In this document: positions 29,293-38,517 of the stretch, piece by piece
How the letters are laid out: each line of letters begins with the position of its first letter
How positions within the stretch are numbered: position 1 is the stretch's first letter
NCBI GenBank assembly: GCA_023647555.1
Contig: JALRLY010000267.1
Span: 1-64,000, forward strand
Direction of reading: 5' to 3'
Length of the DNA stretch: 64,000 nucleotides
Source: Pancytospora philotis
Lineage: Eukaryota > Microsporidia
Program-made: the position numbers and the translations under genes
The notes under the pieces: model-generated
Database searches by the model: none
Told to the model about the DNA's origin: nothing
The model's input: only the letters and a program-made list of their open reading frames with translations

Positions 29293-29364
29293 GCGAAATT
29301 AGCTCAGTGGGAGAGCACCAGACTGAAGATCTGATGGTCCTGGGTTCAATCCCCAGATTTCGCA
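29293..29364 (+). tRNA. tRNA-Phe (GAA)
   Basis: 72 nt, no intron. Acceptor GCGAAAT pairs with ATTTCGC, and discriminator A is at 29364. The anticodon loop reads CTGAAGA, giving GAA. The T arm contains GGTTCAATCC. TTTTT follows immediately as a Pol III terminator. CCA is not encoded. Confidence 0.96.
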
Positions 29365-29421
29365 TTTTTGCCCGCGCGGTAGAAGGATGCAAACAGATTT
29401 AATGAATGGCCATGGCGCAGC

Positions 29422-30903
29422 TCAGAGCAGCAGGCAGCGCTTCTTGAACTCCAGCGAGTCGAAGAGGCTGTTGGTGTAGTCGAAGGCGTGGTTCTTCTCC
29501 GCGCCGCGGATGTTGTTGAGCGCCATGTGCATGAGCTCGAGCACCACGTCGTTGCTGTCCATGCCGATGGACCTGTCGTAGTCCTTCACGGCGCTCTCGA
29601 AGCCGTCCGCGAGGTGGTGCAGGAAGCCGGAGGTCGCGTAGAAGCAGCTGTCAGGCGCGCAGTCGGCCATCGCGAGCCGCGCGCCCTCGATGTCGCCCGT
29701 GAAGAGCAGGCAGAACACCTTGAGGATGTTGCTGAGCCCGAATACCTTGATGTAGCGCGCCGCCGTGTCGTAGTTCTCGTTGTATATGAAGCAGTAGACC
29801 GCCCGGTTGATGATCGCGGTCTCGCGCGCGGAGAGCGCGCGGCTCGGCCCCTCGTTGCGCTTGTTGCGCTTTATGAAGCACGCGGCGTCGCCCTCGTGGC
29901 CGGTGCTCGTCTGCTGCTCGAGGATGCGGTCGAGGCAGCGCACGTAGAACGCCATGGCCTTCGGGAAGTTGTTCATCTGCTGGTATTCGAAGGCGAGGTA
30001 GAAGGACGGCAGCAGCGAGGAGCACATGATTGCGTCGGCCATCTCCAGCATCGCGATGGCCTTGTCCGTCTTGCGCATCGCCGAGAGGGCCATCCCGCTG
30101 TACAGGTACGGCAGGCCGCGGCACTTGTTCCGCTCGATGGCCTCGGCGAAGCACGACTGCGCCCGGTTGTAGTGCTGGCGCGTCAGGTAGTACAGCCCGA
30201 GCGCCTCGTACGAGGCCTCGCACTCGGGGAACGCCTCGAGCGTGCCGATGGCGCTGCTCAGGATCGCCTCGCTGTTTTGCTCCTCAAAGCGCTGTCTGTT
30301 GTGCGCGCCGAGCACAAACGGGCACAGCACAGTCGCTGCGCGCCCAGGGCGGCGCTTGAAGAGGCCGGCGAGGAACTCCCGGTACTCGGGCAAGCTCCAC
30401 CCCGCGGGCGCGGCGCCCGCGTAGCTCTCGATCATGTCCTCGACCTCGTCCAGCTCGCAGAGCGACTCGCTGTACAGCGTCGCCAGCGCTTCCACGTTCC
30501 GGCAGTCGTCCATGAAGCTCTGCACGAGCAGCCGCTTTCTGATCTGCTCCTTCTTCTCCAGGCCGAAGAAGTAGTTGCGCAGGGACCGGTGGGATATCCC
30601 GGGCTGGGCGGCCTGGCTGAGGCGCGCGTACCCCGGGAGCGAGGAGAGCGGCCGCGAGGACTCGGCCTTGAGCTGGCCGCCGGCCCGCAGATAAAGCAGC
30701 CCGAGCTCGTGGAAGGCCAGCAGCGCCGGGGTCTCCTCGATGAACGCGCGGACGCGCGTCTTGTAGTTCAAAAGGAAGAGCGCCCTGGCGACCGCGTAGG
30801 AGGCCACGGGGTCGAAGTCGGCCATGCTTTCGGCGATAAACAAAACGGACACGGGCAGTTCTGCCGCGAGGAGCACGCCCATGAGCTCTACACGCCTGTC
30901 CAT
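29422..30903 (-). CDS. Anaphase-promoting complex TPR subunit, Cdc16/APC6-like
   Basis: A 493-residue TPR protein. Repeats from about residue 225 onward (SYEALGLYYLTRQHYNRAQ; FAEAIERNKCRGLPYLYSG; SLLPSFYLAFEYQQMNN) match the Cdc16/APC6 pattern, including the SLLPS-Y step typical of that subunit. The N-terminus (SVLFIAESMADF...ARALFLLNY) also resembles the Cdc16 start. APC6 forms part of the TPR arc that scaffolds the APC/C ubiquitin ligase. Cdc23/APC8 and Cdc27 are alternatives. It is shorter than the fungal protein (about 700-840 residues). The start is ATG at 30903, after AAAGATTTTC. Confidence 0.75.
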   Translation of the reverse strand: MDRRVELMGVLLAAELPVSVLFIAESMADFDPVASYAVARALFLLNYKTRVRAFIEETPALLAFHELGLLYLRAGGQLKAESSRPLSSLPGYARLSQAAQPGISHRSLRNYFFGLEKKEQIRKRLLVQSFMDDCRNVEALATLYSESLCELDEVEDMIESYAGAAPAGWSLPEYREFLAGLFKRRPGRAATVLCPFVLGAHNRQRFEEQNSEAILSSAIGTLEAFPECEASYEALGLYYLTRQHYNRAQSCFAEAIERNKCRGLPYLYSGMALSAMRKTDKAIAMLEMADAIMCSSLLPSFYLAFEYQQMNNFPKAMAFYVRCLDRILEQQTSTGHEGDAACFIKRNKRNEGPSRALSARETAIINRAVYCFIYNENYDTAARYIKVFGLSNILKVFCLLFTGDIEGARLAMADCAPDSCFYATSGFLHHLADGFESAVKDYDRSIGMDSNDVVLELMHMALNNIRGAEKNHAFDYTNSLFDSLEFKKRCLLL

Positions 30904-31127
30904 TCTCAGGGATGGCGCGCTGAAAATCTTTTGACGTGGGGCGGTGCGGCGCTGCTAGGGCGGTCAGATGCTGGAGTGGCCCAGCGGAAGGTTTGCAGAT
31001 GAGCTATAGTAGGTGTACGAGCAAGCTGCACTGCGGTTAGAAGGTATCATACGCATTTAGTTAAACTTCCACAGTTCTTATCGCATTGGTAGGCGGATGG
31101 ACAAGCTGGCATCGGTTCGGAGCCCCT

Positions 31128-31361
31128 ATGTCGAAGACGTACACGCGGAAGGTCCACCAGTCCCAGATCAAGAAGCGCGAGAACGAGGAAGAGCGCCAGA
31201 AGGCCGAGGCGGCGCGGAAGGAGGCCGCGGACGCGGCGTACTGGGCGATCGGCGCTAAAGAGCGCAGCAAGAACGACGATAGGATCGACAAGGAGAAGGA
31301 GCGGGCGGCGCGCAAGGAAGAGCGCTCGGCGCTGTACGAAAAAGAAATGGAAGATATGTGA
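31128..31361 (+). CDS. LSO2: Lso2/CCDC124-like ribosome hibernation factor
   Basis: A 77-residue, highly charged, alpha-helical protein. A basic N-terminus (MSKTYTRKVHQSQIKKREN) leads into a Lys/Glu/Ala helix with the YWAIGAKERSK segment. In Lso2/CCDC124 the same place holds W.VGAK or W.DDDK followed by KKEE.EKK. The end RKEERSALYEKEMEDM also fits. Lso2 binds the decoding and GTPase-centre region of idle 80S ribosomes and has been seen in microsporidian spore ribosomes by cryo-EM. The start ATG follows GCCCCT. The compact length matches yeast Lso2 (about 90 residues). Confidence 0.8.
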   Translation: MSKTYTRKVHQSQIKKRENEEERQKAEAARKEAADAAYWAIGAKERSKNDDRIDKEKERAARKEERSALYEKEMEDM

Positions 31362-31442
31362 GTTTTACGATTTTATTAAATTTACTACGTGCATTTTTAT
31401 CATATAGGATTGCCTTAGCAATTCCCACGATGCAGCTGCGTG

Positions 31443-31652
31443 CTACGAATTGTGGCACTTCGCGGAATGGTGGATGAACTCCATCTCCCCGTCCTCGAGC
31501 ACCTTCACGTACGTCCCGGCAACCTCCTCGATTGCGACCGTGTACTTCTTGCTCTTGTACCGGAATGTGATGCTGTGCGTCGCCTGGCTGTACTGCAGGT
31601 CCTGCAGCTCGCTCATCGGAATGCCATTGGTCGAGAGAACAATTTTTGTCAT
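31443..31652 (-). CDS. Small protein of unknown function
   Basis: A 69-residue protein starting MTKIVLSTNGIPMSELQD. It is probably beta-rich (TYVKVLEDGEMEFIHHS) and has no signal peptide or membrane helix. I do not recognise it. It converges on Lso2 with an 81 bp gap, and the start is the first ATG with GCCCT before it. The frame is open upstream without another ATG in a good context. It could be a small subunit of a complex, since nothing suggests an enzyme. Confidence 0.6.
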   Translation of the reverse strand: MTKIVLSTNGIPMSELQDLQYSQATHSITFRYKSKKYTVAIEEVAGTYVKVLEDGEMEFIHHSAKCHNS

Positions 31653-31826
31653 AGGGCTGCGGCGGAGCAAAAAAGTAAGGCAAACACGCGCGCAGCAGTT
31701 TGAAAATGTATACAGCTGAATGGGCCAAGACTTTAACATCGGTGTTTACTAAAGAATTTACTCGAACGAAGAATTAGCCAGCGGTGGGCACACAACACAA
31801 ACTGCTGCTAAGCGCGGGCCGGTGCC

Positions 31827-32327
31827 TCATATGCGGCCAAGATAGGACTCGAGCATCGTGTCTGGCGAAGCATGCACGGGCTTCGCGGTGGAGCTGCTGA
31901 GCGCGTCCTCGATGATAGCCTTGGCCTTGTGCATCTTGCCGAAGATCTCGTGCACAAGCATCTGCGTGTCGCTGCTGCCCGTGCTGAGGTCCCACTCCAT
32001 GCTGCGCACCTCCGGAAGGCTCTCCGCCTGCAGCAGCTCGTTGTTCGCATTGAGCGTGCTGATGGCCGCGCCCACGCTGGCCGCGTACTCGTCGGCGTAC
32101 TTCAGCGCCAGCTCCTTGCGCAGAAAGCAGAGGTCGAGGAAGAGCTCGTTCAGCCGCTCCAGATGCCCCGTGAGCGTCTGCTCGTGCGGGGACGCAAGCT
32201 TGTCGGTGTTCTTCTCCAGCAGGATCGCCAGGCTGTTGATGAACTTGTGCATGTCCTTCGTCGTCGGCGGGCTGGCGCGCTTGATCTGCCCGATGATGTG
32301 CTGCACGTCGTGCACCCCTATCTTCAT
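31827..32327 (-). CDS. Helical protein of unknown function
   Basis: A 166-residue protein, MKIGVHDVQHIIGQIKRA..., predicted helical with coiled-coil-like heptads (LERLNELFLDLCFLRKELAL). It has no signal peptide, Cys cluster or known motif. It may be a small subunit of a larger assembly such as Mediator or a tethering complex, but I have no specific match. The ATG follows GACCC and an ATTTTTGC block further upstream. The frame is open upstream, but that part is low-complexity Arg/Pro and looks non-coding. Confidence 0.65.
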   Translation of the reverse strand: MKIGVHDVQHIIGQIKRASPPTTKDMHKFINSLAILLEKNTDKLASPHEQTLTGHLERLNELFLDLCFLRKELALKYADEYAASVGAAISTLNANNELLQAESLPEVRSMEWDLSTGSSDTQMLVHEIFGKMHKAKAIIEDALSSSTAKPVHASPDTMLESYLGRI

Positions 32328-32481
32328 GGGTCTGTCTCGCCGCGCGGAGAAATGGCGCGACCGCGCTGCAAAAATCGGCGGCGGAGTCCGCGGGCGAGGC
32401 ATTACCGTGCAGAGCAACATGCTGATAGAAACACTTCACGCAAGAAACAGCGCCCGTCCCGCGTTTCGCAAAAAGAAGAAA

Positions 32482-32553
32482 TGGAGAATGCAAGGATTGA
32501 ACTCGCGACCTTTTACATGCTAAGCAAACGCTCTACCACTGAGCTAATTCCCC
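32482..32553 (-). tRNA. tRNA-Ala (AGC)
   Basis: 72 nt, no intron. Read on the minus strand, acceptor GGGGAAT pairs with ATTCTCC, with one G-U, and discriminator A. The anticodon stem TTTGC/GTAAA closes loop TTAGCAT, giving AGC. The T arm contains GTTCAATC. T-rich sequence follows as terminator. Confidence 0.94.
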
Positions 32554-32737
32554 TTACATATAATATTATATGCTACCTTGAGAGGTAACAATGGGCATGC
32601 GATAGCTTGTTCGACGCTGTCACGCGTTCGAAGCTCAATCGGAGCGTCAGCCAATAGAATATCAACAAACATGACAGCGTAAATTTAGATGCAGCAGCAT
32701 TGGCTAACGAGAAGAGCAGTAGTTGGTGAAAATTTAT

Positions 32738-34375
32738 TTACTGAAACAGCTCCAGATCGCTGACTATCTTCTCGATCTCCAGCACAAACTGGTCCTTCCG
32801 CGTCTGGATGTGCTCGATCTCCTGGTAGTTCATTCGGAAGTAGATCCGCACGCCGACCTCGAGGCTGCTCCTGTCGATGAGCTTGAGCTGCTCGAGGTGG
32901 CACGGCTGCTTGTGGACGGTGGGGCTCGCGCGCGTGAGCGCCTCCAGCCGCTGCTCGAGCTCGGCACGGCGCGCGTGGAACTTCTCCCTGGAGAACACGA
33001 AGCGCATCACCTCCTCCTTGCAGTCCGAGAGCCGCAGGTTGTAGATGCTCATCTGCAGCAGCGCCGGGTTCGGCATCACGTAGTTCAGCGAGTCTCTGAT
33101 GAAGGTGGTCGTGGTGATCCCGATGTCTACGACGCGCAGCACCTGGTTGTCGATGATCACCACGTCCCCCACGTCGTACGGGCGGATAATAAGGATGAAA
33201 ATGAGCGAGTTGAAAGTGTCGACGATGATCGGCGTGAACACGTAGCCGGCACCGATGAACGCGCTCGCGAACAGGATGCCGTAGTGCTTCACGCCCTCGC
33301 CCTTGCCGAGACACGTTAAAAAGACGAGCAGCGCCACAATAGAAGAGATGACCGTGATAACCGAGTTTAGTTTCCCTATGACCACGTTGTTCTCCATGAG
33401 TCCGTCGCCGAGCTTGTCCATCTCGTTGAACGCCGACGAGCAGAACAGCTCGAGCTCCTCGGCGGTGATGAGGTCCGGCTGGTGCGGCCGGACCGCCTCG
33501 ATGATCTTCCCCGTGTTGTCCTCGCCGAAGAACTGCACGAAGCTCTCGGTCGTCGCGCACGCCCGCCCGGCGGGCAGCGGCAGCTCGGACACCGTTCTGT
33601 CGCCCACGGCGCCGACAAGCTCCACGCTCGTGTCCTTTCCAGCGGACGCTCGGCTGATGCAGTCGACGATCTCGTGTGCGTCCGCGCGGCAGTCGGTCAG
33701 ACGCCGCCCGAGCACCATCTTGAACAGCTTGATCACCCCGAAGTTCTTCCTGTTGCTCTCGATCCGCTGCGCGAAGTGCGCGGAGTACATCTTGTAGTTC
33801 AGAACGAGGATGAGGCACTTGCAGATCATCATGGTGACGCCGGCCGCGCCCAGCGAGAGGAACAGCACAGCGCCCTCGCTCAGCAGATACACAAACATCT
33901 CCGTCTGCAGACTCAGCACGCCGACGCTCTCGCTCCGCAGCATGCCCACGTATCTGCCGCGCCACTCCGACGCCAGGAGCAGCGCAAACGCGAGGAAGAA
34001 GCAGCCCGCGAGCGCCGACAGCGACGCCGCGTGCTTGCTCAGCACGAGGTACGTCAGGCCGTACTTGGCATGCGTCCGGGACTTGATCCGCACCATGATG
34101 GTGAAGAGCGCGTCGCACAGCGCCGTGAACGAGCAGAACGCCGCGGTGGTCAAGCACACGTAGCGCAGCAGCAGCCCGCCGACCCGGTCGCTGCTTATGT
34201 AAGCGAGGCTGAGGCCCGGCCAGAGCAGGAACAAGATCGCGTTCCCGGTAAAAATCACCGTGAGGTCCACGAGCAGCCGCATGCGGCTCGGGATATCCGA
34301 GAACTCGCTCTTGAGCAGCTCCGTCGCCTCTTTTATTATCCTGAGACTCCTGTGGGAACTTCCTCTTTCCAGCAT
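32738..34375 (-). CDS. MscS-like mechanosensitive channel
   Basis: A 545-residue membrane protein with several N-terminal helices and an EF-hand-adjacent loop region of the eukaryotic type. The MscS core follows: FNSLIFILIIRPYDVGDVVI then IDNQVLRVVDIGITTTTFI, with NPALLQMSIYN after it. This resembles the fungal Msy1/Msy2 and plant MSL pattern (F...hPYDVGDR). It likely gates ions under membrane tension, relevant to osmotic change in spores. The ATG at 34375 follows AAAATAGGGAGCCC. Microsporidia are reported to have more than one MscS class; this one looks like the eukaryotic type. Confidence 0.85.
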   Translation of the reverse strand: MLERGSSHRSLRIIKEATELLKSEFSDIPSRMRLLVDLTVIFTGNAILFLLWPGLSLAYISSDRVGGLLLRYVCLTTAAFCSFTALCDALFTIMVRIKSRTHAKYGLTYLVLSKHAASLSALAGCFFLAFALLLASEWRGRYVGMLRSESVGVLSLQTEMFVYLLSEGAVLFLSLGAAGVTMMICKCLILVLNYKMYSAHFAQRIESNRKNFGVIKLFKMVLGRRLTDCRADAHEIVDCISRASAGKDTSVELVGAVGDRTVSELPLPAGRACATTESFVQFFGEDNTGKIIEAVRPHQPDLITAEELELFCSSAFNEMDKLGDGLMENNVVIGKLNSVITVISSIVALLVFLTCLGKGEGVKHYGILFASAFIGAGYVFTPIIVDTFNSLIFILIIRPYDVGDVVIIDNQVLRVVDIGITTTTFIRDSLNYVMPNPALLQMSIYNLRLSDCKEEVMRFVFSREKFHARRAELEQRLEALTRASPTVHKQPCHLEQLKLIDRSSLEVGVRIYFRMNYQEIEHIQTRKDQFVLEIEKIVSDLELFQ

Positions 34376-34777
34376 GGGCTCCCTATTTTCAATTTTAATA
34401 TATCAACAATCAGTTTTAAAAATGAGTGATGTCACAGCCACCAGCAGCTGGTGTATGCATACATGAAGAGTAAGCCTATTGGCCAGGAGTAAAGTAAAAG
34501 ACTCGAAGAGGCTCCGTGCGCGATTGCAACTGGTCAGTATCAAAATTTACCCAAGCACTGGACACGGCATGGCATATGAAGTATTAATAGAAGAGTGTCA
34601 CGTACTGCAGCAATATTACTGGTCCAATAGTCCTTTGAATGGCTTGGAATCGCCCCAGCGCGGCTCACTGCCCTCTGAAGATTTGGTATACAAAAGACGT
34701 AAAAATTTGCAATTGCGCGCAATATTTTCTAGCAATAATTTACTGATCGACGGTCCGCGGCGAAAAAGACCACGGGT
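34376..34777. other. Intergenic gap, nothing recognised
   Basis: 402 bp, AT-rich toward the Nop9 end. The plus-strand frame that crosses it has no ATG context and continues antisense into Nop9. Confidence 0.5.
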
Positions 34778-36106
34778 CTATTTCTGCTGGATCCTGTCGA
34801 GGATCTCGAAGGCCTTCTTGCGCGCGTGGCCCGTCGTGTGCTCGGTGACCATCTTGATGAAGGCGCGCCCGTCCTTCTGCCACTTGGCGCAGTTCCACAG
34901 CAGGTCGATGTTTCTGTTGAAGAAGTCCTCCTTCACGCCCGACGGGCTGCTCCCCGCCGCGAAGCCGATCATCAGACGCTTGCCTGCGCGCGAAGACAGC
35001 CAGGCGGGCCTGAAGAACTTGATGAAGTCCCGGTTGGCGTTCTGCCCGTGCTTCTCCGGCATGGCCATGAAGTTCACGACCGCGCTCACGTACTTCGTGT
35101 CCAGGCCGTCGTCCCTGCCCATCAGCATGCCCTCGAAGACGCCGCCCTCGTTCCCGTAGAAGCTCTTCACGAGATGCTCGACCTCCGCGTAGTTCTTGCC
35201 GCGCTGCATCGCCTCGAGCATCCCGAGGACCACATTCGAGTTGCGCTCGAACGCCTGCAGGTTCAGCCGTCTGTAGACGCGCCGCGGGTCCCTGAAGTGC
35301 CGGATGAAGGCGGCCATGAAGTAGCTGGAGGCCGGCGTGACGGACAGGACCATGATCTTCTTCTTGATCCTCTCGTATATGAGCGCCAGATTGGCCTTGT
35401 TCGCGATCTCGGCGACGGCCTCGTAGACGAAGCCGCGCTTGGTGATGTGCCCGGGCCGGCAGTCCCGCCGCAGGTACTTGTCGAGCAGCGACTGGCTCTT
35501 CGTGCACTGCAGGAACACGAGCAGCGTGATGTGCGCATCCTCCGACTCTATGCTCTTCACGTGGGCCATCAGCGCCTGCTTGTACGCACCGAGCGTGGCC
35601 TTGGCAAACGCGCCGTTCTCATCGGCGCACTCGCTGCTCCCCGCGCGCTCCACCATCCTGTACTTCTGCACGCGCAGCCGGTCCACCTTCTTGCCGGCGA
35701 GGAGCATGATGGCCTCGCGCAGCACATGCGTGGCGTCGGAGTTGCCCAGACAGGCCTCGGCATCCACAATCCGGACGGCGTCCGCGAGCAGAAAGAACTC
35801 GCCCTTGATGTACATGCACTCGAACAGCCGGCGGAGGATGCCCTCGACGATGCGCGAGCCGAGCTTCTTGTAGACGATCTTGGGGCTCAGCGTGCCGAGA
35901 AAGCGGACCAGATGCGCCGAGCCGGAGATCTGCACGAGCCGCTCCAGATTCGTCGACGCGAAGGCGCTGGTGGCCAGATGGCTGCCGCTCTCACCGATCT
36001 CCTCGTATATGTTCGCGAGCACGGCGTCGTCCGCCGCGAGCGAGAGATCGATCGTGTTGATGTAGTTCTCGATATCCCTGTACTTGTTCGCGACTGTTGC
36101 TGCCAT
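34778..36106 (-). CDS. Nop9-like Pumilio-repeat nucleolar protein
   Basis: A 442-residue protein with PUF-like repeats. Visible steps include GESGSHLATSAFAS, LGSRIVEGILRRLFE, RIKKKIMVLSVTPASSYFM and FIRHFRDPRRVYRRL. Nop9 binds pre-18S rRNA and is needed for 40S assembly; its repeats are irregular, as here. A canonical PUF is less likely because the repeats lack the regular five-residue RNA-recognition code. The ATG at 36106 (MAATVANKYRD) is preceded by GAAATTTTGC and CCC. It is shorter than yeast Nop9 (about 660 residues). Confidence 0.72.
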   Translation of the reverse strand: MAATVANKYRDIENYINTIDLSLAADDAVLANIYEEIGESGSHLATSAFASTNLERLVQISGSAHLVRFLGTLSPKIVYKKLGSRIVEGILRRLFECMYIKGEFFLLADAVRIVDAEACLGNSDATHVLREAIMLLAGKKVDRLRVQKYRMVERAGSSECADENGAFAKATLGAYKQALMAHVKSIESEDAHITLLVFLQCTKSQSLLDKYLRRDCRPGHITKRGFVYEAVAEIANKANLALIYERIKKKIMVLSVTPASSYFMAAFIRHFRDPRRVYRRLNLQAFERNSNVVLGMLEAMQRGKNYAEVEHLVKSFYGNEGGVFEGMLMGRDDGLDTKYVSAVVNFMAMPEKHGQNANRDFIKFFRPAWLSSRAGKRLMIGFAAGSSPSGVKEDFFNRNIDLLWNCAKWQKDGRAFIKMVTEHTTGHARKKAFEILDRIQQK

Positions 36107-36249
36107 CGGATGGGAGCCGGCGCCGCTGCAAAATTTCTCGCGCGAATTTTGGCTGCGCGGGCGGCTGCAGCCGCGTGCCGCGGTGTGTCGCCAGTGCGTT
36201 ATGCGCACAGTAACGATGTTCAAGTACGATTTGAAGCGGTGCACTACAG

Positions 36250-36819
36250 ATGCGAGCCGATTCAAGAAAAAACATGCAAACTGCCTGGGCCAAGCGCAAC
36301 ATGGTAGAAATTGAATACTTTAATCGCAACACTCTAGATATCTTATTAGCTCAGAGCTTTCACCGACTTTATATCTCAGCCGATGCTTGTAAGGAGCGAG
36401 AAGGCGCTGCGGTATTGGGCGCAGCACCGCTGCATGCATTGCTTGTTATAGAAGAGGTTGGGAAACAGCGGAAAGCCTGCGTTAAAGTTTCAAAGGCCAA
36501 GCGGCTGCAAAGCTATATCTTTGCGAACGGAAACATCTCGATCGCAGGCACTAAGGCGCGCTAGCACTTAGATCAGCTGCGGGCAGTGTCTTCCAGGATT
36601 CACTCTCGTCCCATCTTCTATGAATGTTCAAAAGAAAACGGATGCTTCATCCTCGCGCAAAAGGGAATCGCGGATAAAAACGGAGCAACCGGCGCGGGCG
36701 CTTCCTCAAGCTGCTCCAGGCAAAAGCCAGCAGCTGAGATTTCAGCAGCGACAGACGATGGGAACGAAGCTAAGACACAAAAGGGCCTTGATGGAAAGCT
36801 GTCGCCGCACATGCTATAG
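36250..36819 (+). pseudogene. Possible disrupted gene with one in-frame stop
   Basis: From ATG 36250 (MRADSRKNMQTAWAKRN) the frame runs to TAG at 36562-36564, then continues open in the same frame to TAG at 36817-36819. That is 190 codons with a single internal stop. The two halves look like one soluble protein (FHRLYISADACKEREGAAVL; IFYECSKENGCFILAQKG). It fits neatly between Nop9 and the next gene, ending 9 bp before it. It could be a broken gene, a sequencing error or two chance frames. I do not recognise the product. Confidence 0.42.
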
Positions 36820-36827
36820 TTGTCTTA

Positions 36828-37694
36828 CTATTCGTCGCCGTTTGCGGTGGGGCGCTTGGAAGTTAGCACCACGAGCTGGAGCGTTACGGCGTTGAACTGC
36901 CTGTCATCGAGACGCACGAGCGCATGCACATTTTTCACGAGCTCCGTAACAAAAAAAAGGCGTTCCGGGTTGGGCACAGCCTCGCCATAGTAGCTCAGGA
37001 ATTCCCTGAAGAAAACGGCGAATTCGACTCGCGCAGCGCCAGCGTTCCAACGAGCCTTGACCAGAATCATGGCCAGGACTTCCCGCCAGCTAGGCTTGAA
37101 CCGCAGGAAGTATGTATACGTCATAGCACGGGTGATGTTGAATGCGCGGTAAACGTTTTCCAGGAAATTCTCCACGTGGGGGCCGCGGTTCACAAAGGAA
37201 AATGAAAATGTGGGCGTGCGCTCGGCAGGGGGCTGTTGGGTGCACCTCTCCTTGTACCACTCTTCATACTCTTTGCGCGCCTTCATTTCCGCGTAAAAAA
37301 GCTTGTGGATACAAAGCTGCGCCAGGATGTCGTACTCGTACTCGCGTACAAAACTATCGCAGAATTCTTTGTTATCCTGCAGCATTTCCAGGAAGGCGGA
37401 CTTGATGTGATACATGCCGCGACTGTAGAGGCAGGCAGTTAAGGTTGTGAGGGGCTGCGCGGAATCGGCAGTCGCTTGGGCACTGGGTTTAAAAAGATGG
37501 TTGAACTCCTCCGCGAGGAAGCGCCTCTCATCCGATGTGAGTGGGTAGGCGGGGTTGGACCACGTCTCGATGACCATCGGCGCCGCGTCGATCGTTGCAG
37601 ATGCTGCGGGTTTCGGCACCTGTGCCTGCGATGTGCTGGCGAGTACGGCTGCGCTCAGCATAGCAGCGCATTTCAGAGCTGCTAGCGCCAACAT
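36828..37694 (-). CDS. Secreted lineage-specific protein
   Basis: A 288-residue protein with signal peptide MLALAALKCAAMLSAAVLAS and a Cys-poor helical body. It may be distantly related to the proteins at 26918 and 44091: a helix PSWREVLAMILVKARWN is followed by EFAVFFREFLSYYG and LFFVTELVKNVHALV. This recalls their RLLLKL..RN...F...(Y/F)..Y pattern, but the match is weak. The ATG is preceded by AAATTTTTCG rather than a TATA element. Likely exported; the function is unknown. Confidence 0.8.
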   Translation of the reverse strand: MLALAALKCAAMLSAAVLASTSQAQVPKPAASATIDAAPMVIETWSNPAYPLTSDERRFLAEEFNHLFKPSAQATADSAQPLTTLTACLYSRGMYHIKSAFLEMLQDNKEFCDSFVREYEYDILAQLCIHKLFYAEMKARKEYEEWYKERCTQQPPAERTPTFSFSFVNRGPHVENFLENVYRAFNITRAMTYTYFLRFKPSWREVLAMILVKARWNAGAARVEFAVFFREFLSYYGEAVPNPERLFFVTELVKNVHALVRLDDRQFNAVTLQLVVLTSKRPTANGDE

Positions 37695-38054
37695 AGCGGC
37701 TGGGCTTCTGGTCGAAAAATTTGCACTGGACTCCTTTAATCTCGAAGCATCGTTATGCTGATGCTATGCTGATAGATTCGATCTGAATGCACCAAGATCA
37801 CTCGCTAGCTAGCGCACAACCAAGGCATCTAAGCAATAAGCCCATCGCTTAAATATATCAGATGCTTAATGCGCTGCCAACAGCGTGCTATGCTGCGACA
37901 CCGGATATTTAAGTAGCTAGGCCCGCGCCATATCGCTAAACGAGCCTATTTTATTCATGTAGTTTGTGCGACTGCCTCAGACACCATACCCGCCTCGATC
38001 CGAGCAATAGAGCTGCCATGTGCCAGAATTGCCCTACAAAATTTTAGCCCACCA
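37695..38054. other. Divergent intergenic region
   Basis: It separates two divergent genes. It contains short overlapping repeats of ATGCTGATGCTATGCTGAT near 37755 and a nearby GCATCTAAG/CAGATGCTTAA pair. It includes the AAAATTTTAGCCCACCA start signal of the downstream gene. Confidence 0.5.
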
Positions 38055-38276
38055 ATGTCGGCGCTCTTCAACTTCGACTCGTTCGTCCGGTCGTTCGTCC
38101 TGCTGGTGTGCACCGTGGCGATCATCAAGCGCAAGTTCCCCTCCCTCATCGCCAAAAAGGAGGGCATGGCCTCGTTCCTGTACAAGGTTGCTGTCGTGGG
38201 CGAGCGCCTTTCGCCGTTCGTCGCGGGTTTCTGCTTCCTGTACTCCTTCCAGAAGTTCGTTCGCTTTTTCTTCTAG
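38055..38276 (+). CDS. Small two-span membrane protein, possible Yos1-like
   Basis: A 73-residue protein with two hydrophobic segments (SFVLLVCTVAIIK and SPFVAGFCFLYSFQKF) joined by a basic loop containing RKFPSLIAKK. Topology and the A-I-(x)-x-x-R-x-F turn after helix one resemble Yos1/IER3IP1, an ER-to-Golgi transport protein, but the identity is low. Other small ER or mitosomal membrane proteins are possible. The start is strongly supported by AAAATTTTAGCCCACCA immediately before the ATG. Confidence 0.65.
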   Translation: MSALFNFDSFVRSFVLLVCTVAIIKRKFPSLIAKKEGMASFLYKVAVVGERLSPFVAGFCFLYSFQKFVRFFF

Positions 38277-38517
38277 CTGCTGATCACAGTCCTGCCCACA
38301 GATGTCAATAAATCCGCCTTGCGTAGCATTCAATTTTCCATCTTGGCGAAGTTCTTAGATCTGCGCTGTGTATTTTCAGGCCCTCCTGAGCATTTTAACA
38401 GTGAACAGCTCAATAAACAACATTGTAAAATCAACGCTACAATACGCACACCCCTACAATGAACAAATAACGCACGAATATTTCATTCAACGGTTCATTT
38501 ATTGGCAATACGGCCAT

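Noticed and set aside
29488..31002. Long open frame antisense to Cdc16/APC6.
   Set aside because: Antisense GC-rich shadow without motifs or start context.
34826..36307. Long open frame antisense to Nop9.
   Set aside because: Shadow frame; the PUF-like repeats are on the minus strand.
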